Positions 33,810-42,796 are shown, numbered from the stretch's first letter. The stretch is DNA of 52,301 nucleotides from CAIYRG01 sp035632215 (GCA_035632215.1 DASQHF010000050.1:1-52301), one strand, 5' to 3'. Made by a program: numbers and translations. Notes: a model not told the origin generated them from the sequence alone.

Positions 33810-34562
33810 TCAATGTTCATGCAGGTTTAGGGCATCGTTCAAATAAATGCAGGTGAGGATCGCAAACACATAGGCTTGCAGGAATGCGATCAGGAATTCG
33901 AGCGCTGCGACGGCAACGATGGCGAGGAGCGGCGCAATCGAAAGGAAAGAAAGCGCGCCGCCCGCCGCGGCAAGGCCGATCACGAAGCCTCCGAACACGT
34001 TCAGCATCGTGTGGCCGGCGAGCATGTTCGCGAAGAGACGTACCGAGAGGCTTATCGGCCGGCTCAGGAACGAGATGATCTCGATCGGGATCAGCACGAT
34101 GAGCATCACGAAAGGCACTTTCGGCGCAAACAGCGACAAGAAATGTAAGCCGTGCCGCCACAGGCCAACCACGATGACCATTAGGAAAACGAAGATCGCG
34201 AGCGAGAAGGTGACGATGATGTGGCTCGTCACCGTGAAGGGATGGATCAGCGGAAAGAGCCCGAGCAGGTTCGAGAAGAAGACGAACATGAAGAGCGTGA
34301 ACACGAAGGGGAAGAATTTCAGCCCTTCCGTGCCCGCCGCCGAGCGGATCATGTCCCCGATGAAGATGTAGCTCAGTTCCGCGACCGACTGCATGCGCGA
34401 TGGGATCAGCCGCCGTGACGATGCGCCCCAGGTTAGCACCAGAGCCGCTGTCGCTGCGACGATGCACATCCAAAGCGACGCGTTAGTGAAGGAGATGTCC
34501 AGACCGCCCGCATGAAGCGGTACGATCGGTTTCACCTCGAACTGTTCCATCGGGCTCGCCAC
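33810..34562 (-). CDS. atpB: F0F1 ATP synthase subunit a
   Basis: The stator channel subunit, 250 residues, five or six helices. The essential Arg is seen in LSVRLFANMLAGH, and the final helix ends in LQAYVFAILTCIYLNDAL. IPIEIISFLSRPISLSVRLFA is the conserved channel region. The start ATG at 34562 follows atpI by 32 bases. It is part of the F0 operon atpI-atpB-atpE-atpF'-atpF; F1 genes are not in the window, as is usual in this class. Confidence 0.97.
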   Translation of the reverse strand: MASPMEQFEVKPIVPLHAGGLDISFTNASLWMCIVAATAALVLTWGASSRRLIPSRMQSVAELSYIFIGDMIRSAAGTEGLKFFPFVFTLFMFVFFSNLLGLFPLIHPFTVTSHIIVTFSLAIFVFLMVIVVGLWRHGLHFLSLFAPKVPFVMLIVLIPIEIISFLSRPISLSVRLFANMLAGHTMLNVFGGFVIGLAAAGGALSFLSIAPLLAIVAVAALEFLIAFLQAYVFAILTCIYLNDALNLHEH

Positions 34563-34594
34563 GCGAGACTGCTTCCTTTCGCCTTGAGCCGCTC

Positions 34595-34900
34595 CTAGCG
34601 GCCTTGGTCCTTTTCCATCTGCCGTGCGGTGCGGACTACATTGAAGAAACCGGCCGCGACGCCAACAATGAACATGATAATGAGCAGGAACGGTGCCGTT
34701 CCGAACAGGTTATCGAGCGCCCAACCTATTCCGCCCCCAACGATCACTCCAGCCAGCAACTCCGTCACCAGACGGAAGGCGATACCCAGTTTCGAAGGAG
34801 GAGCCTCGTTTGGCCGGGATTCACCGCGTTGCCGCCGCGCCTTTTGCAGCCGTTCTTCCAATTCGGCAAGACGCTTCGCATCTTCCTCGTCGTCCGCCAT
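34595..34900 (-). CDS. atpI: AtpI / F0F1 assembly protein
   Basis: A 101-residue membrane protein at the head of the F0 operon. A charged N-terminal region (EEDAKRLAELEERLQKARRQRG) precedes two transmembrane helices (VTELLAGVIVGGGIGWALDNLF and FLLIIMFIVGVAAGFFNVVR). AtpI proteins help assemble the c-ring and may aid Mg2+ handling. The alphaproteobacterial form differs from E. coli AtpI but has the same helix pair. A good promoter lies 65-93 bases upstream. Confidence 0.92.
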   Translation of the reverse strand: MADDEEDAKRLAELEERLQKARRQRGESRPNEAPPSKLGIAFRLVTELLAGVIVGGGIGWALDNLFGTAPFLLIIMFIVGVAAGFFNVVRTARQMEKDQGR

Positions 34901-34964
34901 GTGCGATCCGCATCTGGAGATTTCCGACGTGCCAAATCAGAAGGGAATGTCAAAAAGCGCGCGG

Positions 34965-34993
34965 ACCATAGGGGCGGGTCTCCCCCCTGTCAA
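34965..34993 (-). promoter_or_regulatory. promoter of the F0 ATP synthase operon
   Basis: On the minus strand, a perfect TTGACA (34993-34988) is followed by a 17-base spacer and TATGGT (34970-34965). Transcription would start near 34958, 57 bases ahead of the atpI ATG. It lies in the 170-base gap between smc and atpI. It is one of the two best housekeeping-type promoters I could find. Confidence 0.75.
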
Positions 34994-35070
34994 GCAAAGC
35001 AGAGCCACGGAAAAGCACTGATTTTCCTCGGCAAAATGACGCTGTGTCAGGGCGATGATCGAAGCGAAAT

Positions 35071-38000
35071 TCATTCGGCGGCGATGACGCGCTCGGCCTC
35101 GGCAAGCGAAACCGAAACGAGCTGGCTCACGCCCCGCTCGGCCATGGTGACGCCGAACAACCGGTCCATGCGCGACATGGTGAGCGCATGATGAGTGATG
35201 ATGAGGTAGCGGGTTTCCGCCATCCGCGTCATCTCGTCCAAAAGGCGGCAGAAGCGATCGACGTTGGCATCGTCCAAAGGCGCGTCAACTTCGTCGAGCA
35301 CGCAGATGGGGGCAGGGTTCACCAAGAACACGGCGAAGATGAGCGCGATCGCGGTCAGAGCCTGCTCGCCGCCGGAGAGAAGCGACAGTATCGTGAGCTT
35401 CTTGCCGGGCGGCCGGGCAAGAATCTCCAAGCCCGCTTCGAGCGGATCTTCCGATTCGGTGAAGGTGAGCCGCGCTTCGCCGCCCTGGAACAGCTCCTTG
35501 AACAGACGCTCGAAATTCGCGTTGACCTTGCCGAAGGATTCCAGAAGCCGCTCCCGCCCCTCGCGGTTCAGCGTCTGGATGCCGCGCCGCAAGCGATCAA
35601 TGGCGCCCTGCAAGTCCGCGCGGTCGGCGGTCAAGGATTGCAGCCGCTGCTCCTGCTCGTGCGCTTCTTCCTCGGCGCGCAAATTGACGCCGCCCAATTG
35701 CTCGCGCTCGGCCTTCAAGCGCTCGACCTTCTTCTCGGCCGATTCCAGATCGGGGAGTTCCGCGCCGGCTTTTAGTTCCGCGCGTGTAACCAGCTCGTCC
35801 GGGGTGGCCGACAATTCATCGCGAATGCGGCGGGCTAACTCGGCAAGCCGCGCGGTCGCGGACTCCGCCCGCGCCTCGGCGCCCGCGCGATCTTCGCGCG
35901 CTTCGGAAAGCGCGTGATCCGCCGCTTTTGCGAGCTTGTCCGCTTCGGCGAGGATGGTTTCCGCTTGCGCGCGGGCATCGGCTCCTTCCTTGCGGGCCGC
36001 TTCGGCCAAGTCGATCGCGTCCTGGAGACGCGACCGACGAGCGGCGATTGCGACCGGAGCAGCTTCGAGCGCGGATAGTTCGGTGGTCATTTCCTCGAGG
36101 CGGTTGTTCAGTTCCGCGATCTGCTGCGCGGCGGCCAACTGCCGCGATTTCCAGCGCTCCGTTTCTTCCGCCAACGCGGCTAGTCTCTGACTGCGCGCCA
36201 GAGCCTCGCGGCGCATCGATTCAAGCCCGGCGCGGGCGTCGCTCGCGGCAGTGCGGGCATCAGCGGCAAGCTCGCGCGCTTGCGCGAGATTGAGGGTCAA
36301 CTCGGAAGCATCCGCCAAGGCGCTCAAGGCCTGTGAAGCCGCCTGCGCCGAGCGCCGCGCGTTCTCCTGCGTTGTGCTCAAGCTCCTAAGCTCGGCTTCG
36401 AGGCCCGCGAGCTTTGTCGCGCGCTCAGCAGCGACGCGAGCGGACTTGGCGGCTTCGTCTTGAGCCATGAACAGCTCGGATTCGAGCTCGCGCAATTTGC
36501 GCTCTCCAGCGCGCGCGGCTTCGCTCGCGGCCACCGCATCGCGCTGAGCGGCGGAGTAGGTCCCAAAGGCCGTGCTCCGTGCGGCCTTGGCTTCGGCAAG
36601 GCTTTGCTCGAGCGCCACCAACCGGTTGCGCTGTTCGAGACGAAGCGCCGACTGACTCGGCGCCTCAGAGGAAACGGAGAAGCCGTCCCAGCGCCACAAA
36701 TCGCCGCGTTGCGTGACTAGGCGCTGCCCGGGAAGAAGCGCTTTTTGCGCAGCGCGTCCTTCTTCCTCGGTCACGACCGCGGTGAAGGCAAGACGGCGCG
36801 CGAGATGGGGAGGAGCGTCGACGAAGTTTGCAAGTGCCGTGCCCGCGGGCAGTTCCGGAATGTTGGCCAAAGATCCGAGATTGAGCCAGTGTTGGGGAGC
36901 GGCTTCATCCAGCGGCGCGTTGAGATCATCACCCAAGGCCGCTGCGAGCGCGGCTTCGTATCCGGGTTCAACTTTGACCGCGTCGATCAAGGGCGGCCAC
37001 AGATCGCTTCCTTGCGGCCTCAAGAGATTTCCGAGCGCGCGGGCTTCGGCGTCGAGCCGCTGGACCTCGTGCTCGGCTGCTTCGAGCGGACTGCGCGCTT
37101 CCTTCTCCGCATTCAGTGTGGTGGCGTGGCCGCTCTCGGCCGCTTCGGCAGCAGCGCGCGCCTCGGCAATGGCGGCGCGCAACGCTTCGACGCGCAGCTC
37201 AGCCGATTTCACATCCGGCGCGGCAACGGCAATAGTCGCTTCGGCCTGCGGCGCCAATGCGGTGCGCTGTTCCTGTGCGCGGCTGGCGATCTCCTCGCCT
37301 TCCTCGCGTGCGCGCTCGTAGCTTGCCCGCGTTGCGTTGAGCTCGGCGAGTTCGGCCGTCAAGCGCTCGAGAATGCGCTCTCGCTCGGCGAGCGCTTGCG
37401 CAAATGTCTGAGCCTGCTCCTCGGCGTCGGCGAGCGCGGCTCCTGCGCTCGCATTCGCCGCATCCAGTTCGACCGTTTCGGCGTTCAGATCGGCAAGTGC
37501 GGCATTGGCGTCCTGCTCGAGGCCGACTTCGCGGGTGCGGTCCTGTTCGGCCTGACCGATGCGCTGGCGCATGCGCTGCGCTTCGTCGCGCGCGCGCGCC
37601 TCTTCGGCATGCAAGCTGTTGCGCTCGTGGATCAGACGCTGAAGCGCGGCGCTGCGCGCGGCTTCCGCTTCGCGCAAGGGGGGGAGACTCGCCGCGGCGT
37701 TCGCCTGCAGCGCGGAGGCCTCTGCCGCATGCGCCGTGCGTTCCGCGACCAAGTCCATCGCTTGCGCGAGCTGGGCATCTGCGGCTTGGGAGGCTGCTTC
37801 CAGTTCGCGCCAACGCAACAGGAACAGGATCGCCTCGGCCTTGTGGATGAGGCCTGAAAGATTGCGATAGCGCGACGCCTGTCGGGCCTGCCGTTTCAAA
37901 CCTTGGAGCTGCGTATCGACTTCGGCGATGACGTCATCGAGGCGCGCGAGGTTCGTCTCCGCCGCTTTCAAGCGCAGCTCGGCCTCATGGCGGCGCTGAT

Positions 38001-38520
38001 GGAGACCCGCGATGCCGGCCGCCTCCTCGAGGATCGCGCGGCGCGCGAGCGGCTTCTGATTGATCAGGATTCCGATCTGCCCCTGGCGGACAAGAGCGGG
38101 AGAGGCCGAACCCGTGGACGCGTCGGCAAAGAAGATCTGCACGTCGCGCTGGCGGACTTCGCGGCCGTTGATGCGATAGACCGAGCCCGCCTCGCGCTCG
38201 ATGCGGCGCGAGATCTCGACGACGTCGAATTCGTTGTAGGGCGCCGGCGCCGAGCGATCCGTGTTGTCGACGAAGAGCATGACTTCGGCGTTGTTACGCA
38301 TCGGACGCGTCCCGGCGCCGGCGAAGATCACGTCGTCCATGCCTGAGCCGCGCATCGAGGTCGGGCGGTTCTCGCCCATCACCCAGCGCATCGCTTCCAA
38401 GAGATTGGATTTGCCGCAGCCATTGGGCCCGACAACGCCCGTCAGCCCCGGCTCGATCAGAAGCTCGGTGGGATCGACGAAAGACTTAAACCCGTTGAGT
38501 CTTAAGCGCGTGAATTTCAA
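35071..38520 (-). CDS. smc: chromosome segregation ATPase Smc
   Basis: A condensin motor, 1149 residues. Walker A is GPNGCGKSN at 31-39, then long coiled-coil arms, a hinge at about 490-640 (LRPQGSDLWPPLIDAV... through TQRGDLWRWDGFSV), the returning coil, and the C-terminal head with signature LSGGEQALTAIALIFA and Walker B PICVLDEVDAPLDDANV. The arms are unusually rich in Ala. The start is TTG at 38520 (TTG AAA TTC ACG), preceded by ACAGG. scpA and scpB lie 10 kb away in the same window. It is in the conserved smc-dsbA-dciA order. Confidence 0.97.
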   Translation of the reverse strand: MKFTRLRLNGFKSFVDPTELLIEPGLTGVVGPNGCGKSNLLEAMRWVMGENRPTSMRGSGMDDVIFAGAGTRPMRNNAEVMLFVDNTDRSAPAPYNEFDVVEISRRIEREAGSVYRINGREVRQRDVQIFFADASTGSASPALVRQGQIGILINQKPLARRAILEEAAGIAGLHQRRHEAELRLKAAETNLARLDDVIAEVDTQLQGLKRQARQASRYRNLSGLIHKAEAILFLLRWRELEAASQAADAQLAQAMDLVAERTAHAAEASALQANAAASLPPLREAEAARSAALQRLIHERNSLHAEEARARDEAQRMRQRIGQAEQDRTREVGLEQDANAALADLNAETVELDAANASAGAALADAEEQAQTFAQALAERERILERLTAELAELNATRASYERAREEGEEIASRAQEQRTALAPQAEATIAVAAPDVKSAELRVEALRAAIAEARAAAEAAESGHATTLNAEKEARSPLEAAEHEVQRLDAEARALGNLLRPQGSDLWPPLIDAVKVEPGYEAALAAALGDDLNAPLDEAAPQHWLNLGSLANIPELPAGTALANFVDAPPHLARRLAFTAVVTEEEGRAAQKALLPGQRLVTQRGDLWRWDGFSVSSEAPSQSALRLEQRNRLVALEQSLAEAKAARSTAFGTYSAAQRDAVAASEAARAGERKLRELESELFMAQDEAAKSARVAAERATKLAGLEAELRSLSTTQENARRSAQAASQALSALADASELTLNLAQARELAADARTAASDARAGLESMRREALARSQRLAALAEETERWKSRQLAAAQQIAELNNRLEEMTTELSALEAAPVAIAARRSRLQDAIDLAEAARKEGADARAQAETILAEADKLAKAADHALSEAREDRAGAEARAESATARLAELARRIRDELSATPDELVTRAELKAGAELPDLESAEKKVERLKAEREQLGGVNLRAEEEAHEQEQRLQSLTADRADLQGAIDRLRRGIQTLNREGRERLLESFGKVNANFERLFKELFQGGEARLTFTESEDPLEAGLEILARPPGKKLTILSLLSGGEQALTAIALIFAVFLVNPAPICVLDEVDAPLDDANVDRFCRLLDEMTRMAETRYLIITHHALTMSRMDRLFGVTMAERGVSQLVSVSLAEAERVIAAE

Positions 38521-38557
38521 GCTTTACCTGTCCTGTCATTCCCCGCGCTTTGCCCAT

Positions 38558-39250
38558 TCACTTGGCGACGAGCGGGTCCAAAATCATTTTCAGCTGATCG
38601 TACGGAATCTCGCCTGAATGCTTGACGCCGTTGATGATGAAAGTCGGCGTCGAGTCGACGCCGTATCGGCTCATTCCCTCCTGCCAATTGGCGTCGACGA
38701 GAGCGAGGTTCATGGGATCATCGCCGCACGAGTTCACTTTTTCCTGCGGCATTCCCGCCTGCCGTCCCATGTCCGCCAGTCCGTGCTGGATGTCCTCCTT
38801 GGTCAGCTGCCCGTTGCCGTCGAAATCCTTGATCCAATTCATCTGATTCGCGAACAGGAGATCAATGAAAGAAAAATATTGATCACCCGAGAAACAGCGC
38901 GCCACGGCCGAGGCGAGTCGCGCCGCGCCGTCCAAGGGATATTCGCGGAAGATGAGCTTCACCTTGCCGGTGTCGATGTAGTCCTTGGTCAGAAGGGGGA
39001 TGACCTCCTTCTGGAAGGCCGCGCAATGCGGGCAGGTCATCGAGGCATATTCGATGATGGTGACTTTGGCATCCGCTTTGCCGTGCACCATGTCGGTCGG
39101 CTTGATCTCGACGCTCTGAGTCGTCGCAGCCAAGCCGGCGAGCGGACTACCGCCGAACAACCCGGACCACCAACTCGCGCCGAACGACCAACTTGCGCCG
39201 GCGACGACGACGACGGCGATGGCTCCATAGATCAGCGTGTTCTTGTTCAT
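38558..39250 (-). CDS. DsbA family thiol-disulfide protein
   Basis: A 230-residue protein with an N-terminal membrane anchor or signal segment (TLIYGAIAVVVVAGASW) and a thioredoxin-fold DsbA-type domain. The redox motif is CPHC in EYASMTCPHCAAFQKEV near residue 73, and the cis-Pro loop reads STPTFIINGVKHSG. It resembles the BdbD/DsbA2 type found beside smc in many Alphaproteobacteria. It likely introduces or shuffles disulfides in the periplasm. Its stop is 37 bases upstream of the smc start, so co-transcription is likely. Confidence 0.9.
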   Translation of the reverse strand: MNKNTLIYGAIAVVVVAGASWSFGASWWSGLFGGSPLAGLAATTQSVEIKPTDMVHGKADAKVTIIEYASMTCPHCAAFQKEVIPLLTKDYIDTGKVKLIFREYPLDGAARLASAVARCFSGDQYFSFIDLLFANQMNWIKDFDGNGQLTKEDIQHGLADMGRQAGMPQEKVNSCGDDPMNLALVDANWQEGMSRYGVDSTPTFIINGVKHSGEIPYDQLKMILDPLVAK

Positions 39251-39319
39251 GGGTCAGCTCCCAAAAGGCTCAGGTGAGTTTGTGGCAGAGGGTGGCCTCA
39301 GGTTCAATCCGGGGGCCCG

Positions 39320-39799
39320 CTAATCTCGATCTAGAGGCTTTCGGCGCCGCTTCAGGCGCTCAAGCGCCTGTGACAATGGTGGGCCGGAAAGCGGCTCAGA
39401 GGAGGGGACGCTGCGGCCTTTCCGGGGGTGCTTGGGCAAATCCAAGTCGCCCGGAAGCTCTCCGGCCACGAGCTTCAGCCGTGCGATCCGGTTCGAGCCG
39501 AGATAGGCGTTCAGGCGCTGGATCAGCCGCCGCGTCTCGTGCTGGATGAGAACGGTCGAACCGGGCTCGCATTTGAGCGTCAGAATCGCGCCCTCGGGAT
39601 CATTCTGTAGTTTGACGGGCCGCGCCACCTGGGCGACCTCGGCTCCGACGATTTCGGCCCAGCGAAGAACGACAGTCATATCGGTGAAGCCGGCACGCGC
39701 GAAAGCCGCCGCCGTTAAAGGAAGCGCATCCTCGCTTGCCGCATGAGCCCACCCTCTGCGTCGCGAACCCTCTTGTCCGTGTGTGTCTTTCGCGCTCAT
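39320..39799 (-). CDS. dciA: DciA family (DUF721) replicative helicase-loading protein
   Basis: A protein of about 159 residues with the DUF721 core: LTAAAFARAGFTDMTVVLRWAEIVGAEVAQVARPVKL, then LTLKCEPGSTVLIQHETRRLIQRLNAYLG. DciA proteins help load the replicative helicase DnaB in bacteria lacking DnaC. The C-terminal tail is basic and disordered (LERLKRRRKPLDRD). Three ATGs are possible (39874, 39808, 39799); the innermost is given because no conserved sequence lies before it. Its start region coincides with that of divergent mutY. Confidence 0.82.
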   Translation of the reverse strand: MSAKDTHGQEGSRRRGWAHAASEDALPLTAAAFARAGFTDMTVVLRWAEIVGAEVAQVARPVKLQNDPEGAILTLKCEPGSTVLIQHETRRLIQRLNAYLGSNRIARLKLVAGELPGDLDLPKHPRKGRSVPSSEPLSGPPLSQALERLKRRRKPLDRD

Positions 39800-39806
39800 G
39801 TCGCTC

Positions 39807-40922
39807 ATGGCCAGCGTGCCTGAGATTAGTCGAGACAAGCCGATCAAGGCGAGCGCAACGCGCGCGTTACTCACCTGGTACGACGCGAACCGGCGCGATC
39901 TTCCCTGGCGCGCGAAGGCGGGCCAAGTGCCCGATCCCTATCATGTGTGGCTGTCGGAGATCATGCTTCAGCAGACCACGGTTGCAGCGGTCGGTCGGTA
40001 TTATCGCGTCTTCTTAAAGCGCTGGCCCGATGTCGAAAGCCTTGCGCGCGCCTCTCTGGACGAGGTCTTGGGCGCCTGGGCGGGGCTCGGCTACTACAGC
40101 CGTGCGCGCAATCTTCATCGCGCCGCGCGCGTCGTTGCGGGCGAGAGGGGTGGCGCGTTCCCGAAAACGTCGCAGGAGCTGAAAGCGCTTCCGGGCGTCG
40201 GTGGCTACACGGCGGGGGCCATCGCGGCCATCGCTTTCGGCGAACGGGTGCCGGCGATCGACGCCAATGCCGAGCGAGTGATCACCCGCTTGGGCGCAGT
40301 CGCGGAGCCGCTGCCGAAGATCAAGAAGCGGCTGGCCGAACTCGCCGACCCCCTCGTGCCTTCCGATCGCCCGGGGGACTTCGCGCAGGCGCTGATGGAT
40401 TTAGGCGCGATGGTGTGCTTGCCCAAACAGCCTCTGTGCTTGCTGTGCCCGCTTGAGCCCGACTGCGAAGGACGAAAGCTAGGGATCGCGGGAAGTCTGC
40501 CGCGCAAGGCCGAGAAGCCGGAGCGGCCGCTCAAACGCGGCGCGGCCTATGTCGCGATGGACAGCCGGGCCGCGGTCTATCTCGTGAAGCGACCAGAGGA
40601 TGGCCTGCTCGGCGGGATGCTTCAGCCTCCACTCGGACCCTGGCAGGCGGAATTCCCGACTGCGGCCGTGGCCAAGCGCGCCGCCCCGTTCTCAGGAGAG
40701 TGGCGAAAGAAGCTGGGGATTGTCCGCCACGGCTTCACGCATTTCGAACTTGAGCTCGAAGTTTACGTCGCCCACTTGGACAAACGGCCAAAAGGGGAGG
40801 GCCGCTGGCTGACTCCGGACGAGCTGACCGGCGCCGCCTTGCCGACGGTGATGCGGAAGGTGATTGCCCATGCCCTGGGTGAGACGCGGCGGCGTCAGCT
40901 GAGCTCGGCGCGGACGCGCTGA
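39807..40922 (+). CDS. mutY: A/G-specific adenine glycosylase MutY
   Basis: Removes adenine mispaired with 8-oxoguanine. From the ATG at 39807 it has 371 residues. The HhH-GPD domain shows VWLSEIMLQQTTVAAV, the helix-hairpin-helix LPGVGGYTAGAIAAIAFG and the catalytic Asp in PAIDANAERV. The [4Fe-4S] ligands follow as C-X6-C-X2-C-X5-C (CLPKQPLCLLCPLEPDC). A C-terminal NUDIX-like domain includes LLGGMLQPPLG and RHGFTHFELEL. An ATG at 39798 and a GTG at 39816 are alternative starts. Its end overlaps ccrM by 28 bases on the other strand. Confidence 0.95.
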   Translation: MASVPEISRDKPIKASATRALLTWYDANRRDLPWRAKAGQVPDPYHVWLSEIMLQQTTVAAVGRYYRVFLKRWPDVESLARASLDEVLGAWAGLGYYSRARNLHRAARVVAGERGGAFPKTSQELKALPGVGGYTAGAIAAIAFGERVPAIDANAERVITRLGAVAEPLPKIKKRLAELADPLVPSDRPGDFAQALMDLGAMVCLPKQPLCLLCPLEPDCEGRKLGIAGSLPRKAEKPERPLKRGAAYVAMDSRAAVYLVKRPEDGLLGGMLQPPLGPWQAEFPTAAVAKRAAPFSGEWRKKLGIVRHGFTHFELELEVYVAHLDKRPKGEGRWLTPDELTGAALPTVMRKVIAHALGETRRRQLSSARTR

Positions 40923-41992
40923 CGCAGGAGGTCGATCGGCACGAGCGTGCCCTTGCTCTCGAAGTGCCAGAACGTCCAGCCATTGCAGGCATCGAGCCCC
41001 TGGACATGGGCCGCAATCCGATGGATCGAGCCACTGGCGTCGGCGCAGACGAGACTTCCGTCCGCCCTTACTTTAGCGCGGTGGCGTCGATTGGGACCGA
41101 GCAGCACGGCACCGGGGCGCAAGAGGCCGCGCTCGACCAGCGTCCCAAAGGGAATCCGCGGTTCGCTCTTCTTCGAGCGGGTCACCGCGAGTCCTTCGGG
41201 ATCGGTGCGTTCGACGGCTTCGATCCGCCGGCGGGCGAGACGGACATAGTCGGGATCGCGCTCGATACCGATGAAGCGCCGCGACAGGCGTCTCGCCACC
41301 GCGCCGGTCGTGCCCGAACCGAAGAAGGGATCGAGCACCACATCGCCGGGATTGGTCGAGGCGAGGAGCACGCGATGGAGGAGGGCTTCCGGTTTTTGCG
41401 TGGAGTGCGCTTTCACCCCGCTCGCGTCTTTGAGCCTCTCCGCGCCGGCGCAAATCGGCAAATGCCAATCCGAGCGCATCTGAAGCTCTTCGTTAAGCGC
41501 CTTCATGGCTTCGTAGTTGAAGGTGTAGCTCTTCTGCTCGCGCGATTTCACCGCCCAGATCAGCGTCTCGTGCGCGTTCGTGAAGCGCCGTCCGCGGAAG
41601 TTCGGCATCGGATTTACTTTGCGCCAGATCACGTCGTTGAGGATCCAGAAGCCCAAATCCTGCATGATGGCGCCGACGCGGAAGATGTTGTGATAGGAGC
41701 CGATCACCCAGATCGCGCCGGTGTCCTTCAGTACACGCCGCGCGGTTTCGAGCCAGGCACGCGTGAAGCGGTCGTAGTCGGCGGCGCTCGCAAACTGGTC
41801 CCAGGCGTCATCGACCGCATCGACCTTGGAATTGTTTGGGCGGCGCAGCTCGCCTTCGAGCTGGAGGTTATAGGGCGGATCGGCGAAGACGAGGTCGGCA
41901 CAAGCCTCCTCGAGTGAATTCATCGCCGTAACGCAGTCGCCCTCGATGATCCGGTCGATCTCGGTTCGACCATCCGACTTCTTGCCAGCCAT
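40895..41992 (-). CDS. ccrM: cell-cycle DNA adenine methyltransferase CcrM
   Basis: A beta-class N6-adenine methylase, 365 residues, expected to methylate GANTC. Motif IV DPPYNLQL is at 38-45, the target-recognition and central region follows, and the AdoMet-binding FGSGTTG is at 224-230. The C-terminal domain (from about 275, PFGTLVERGLLRPGAVL to CNGWTFWHFE) is the RAMA-type domain that sets CcrM apart from shorter methylases. The ATG at 41992 (MAGKKSDGRTEIDRI) is preferred to a GTG/ATG further upstream. Five GANTC sites are packed just upstream. The gene is solitary, with no restriction partner. Confidence 0.95.
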   Translation of the reverse strand: MAGKKSDGRTEIDRIIEGDCVTAMNSLEEACADLVFADPPYNLQLEGELRRPNNSKVDAVDDAWDQFASAADYDRFTRAWLETARRVLKDTGAIWVIGSYHNIFRVGAIMQDLGFWILNDVIWRKVNPMPNFRGRRFTNAHETLIWAVKSREQKSYTFNYEAMKALNEELQMRSDWHLPICAGAERLKDASGVKAHSTQKPEALLHRVLLASTNPGDVVLDPFFGSGTTGAVARRLSRRFIGIERDPDYVRLARRRIEAVERTDPEGLAVTRSKKSEPRIPFGTLVERGLLRPGAVLLGPNRRHRAKVRADGSLVCADASGSIHRIAAHVQGLDACNGWTFWHFESKGTLVPIDLLRQRVRAELS

Positions 41993-42025
41993 TGCCCATC
42001 CCCGCAATTCACAGGAGGGCAACCT

Positions 42026-42093
42026 GATTCAAGCCGAGTCGCAGGTCAATAGGGCAGTTGAATCAAGAGGTTAAAATTGAGTCCTCAGGATTC
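42026..42093. promoter_or_regulatory. cluster of five GANTC sites at the ccrM promoter
   Basis: GANTC occurs at 42026 (GATTC), 42036 (GAGTC), 42060 (GAATC), 42079 (GAGTC) and 42089 (GATTC). By base composition one would expect well under one in 68 bp. Two of them form a 15-bp palindrome GAGTCCTCAGGATTC at 42079-42093, inside the 3' end of rnhB. The cluster lies 34-101 bases upstream of the ccrM ATG. Methylation-dependent autoregulation of ccrM is known from Caulobacter and is the likely meaning. Confidence 0.75.
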
Positions 42094-42698
42094 ACAGGAC
42101 GCAAGATATGGTACACGGGCGCGAAGCTGCGGCGATGATGGCGGCAGGGGCCGAGCCGGTTTAAAGCCTCGACATGCTCGTCCGTCGCGTAACCCTTGTT
42201 GGTGATCCAGCCATAGCCGGGATGCTCCTCGTGCAGCGCGGCCATCATCTTGTCGCGCGTCACCTTGGCGATGATGGAAGCGGCCGCTATGGAGACGGAC
42301 CGCGCATCGCCGTCGACGATGACATCGCAGCGGCATGGGAGAGCCGGCGGGTCATTGCCGTCGACGAGCGCAAAGGAGGGGGCCAGCCTAAGCGCGCGAA
42401 TGGCGCGCGCCATGGCGAAATGCGTCGCCTGGCGGATGTTGACGAGATCGATCTCGTCGACGGTTGCCTCGCCGACGCCGACGATCGCGCATTCCATGAT
42501 GCGAGCGAACGCTTCCTCGCGCGCTTCGGCGGTCATCTGCTTCGAATCGTTGAGACCCTTGGGGATGCGTTTGCGGTCGAGGATGACGGCGGCGGCAACC
42601 ACGGGGCCGGCTAAGGGGCCCCGGCCGGCTTCATCGACGCCCGCTATCGGACCTGCCATCGTCTTCAGCACTCGTGCTTCGAAGATGTAATGGGGCAT
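42063..42698 (-). CDS. rnhB: ribonuclease HII
   Basis: Removes RNA from RNA-DNA hybrids and single ribonucleotides from DNA. It has 211 residues from 42698, or 198 from the inner ATG (MAGPIAGVDEAG). The catalytic Asp-Glu is in VDEAGRGPLAGPVVAAAV, further acidic residues lie in FALVDGNDPPALP and IAAASIIAKVTRDKMM, and the HPGYGWITNKGYATDEHVEAL region is typical. The last 15 or so residues (RPVNPEDSILTS) are unconserved and hold two of the GANTC sites near ccrM. ccrM begins 71 bases after its stop on the same strand. Confidence 0.95.
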   Translation of the reverse strand: MPHYIFEARVLKTMAGPIAGVDEAGRGPLAGPVVAAAVILDRKRIPKGLNDSKQMTAEAREEAFARIMECAIVGVGEATVDEIDLVNIRQATHFAMARAIRALRLAPSFALVDGNDPPALPCRCDVIVDGDARSVSIAAASIIAKVTRDKMMAALHEEHPGYGWITNKGYATDEHVEALNRLGPCRHHRRSFAPVYHILRPVNPEDSILTS

Positions 42699-42796
42699 TG
42701 GCCCAGCCCAAAGTTCCCACAGCTATTAGTCATAGCGCGAGCGGGCAGGGCGGGCACAAGGGGCTCGCCGATCAACTCACAGGAGGTGAGGCTGGT

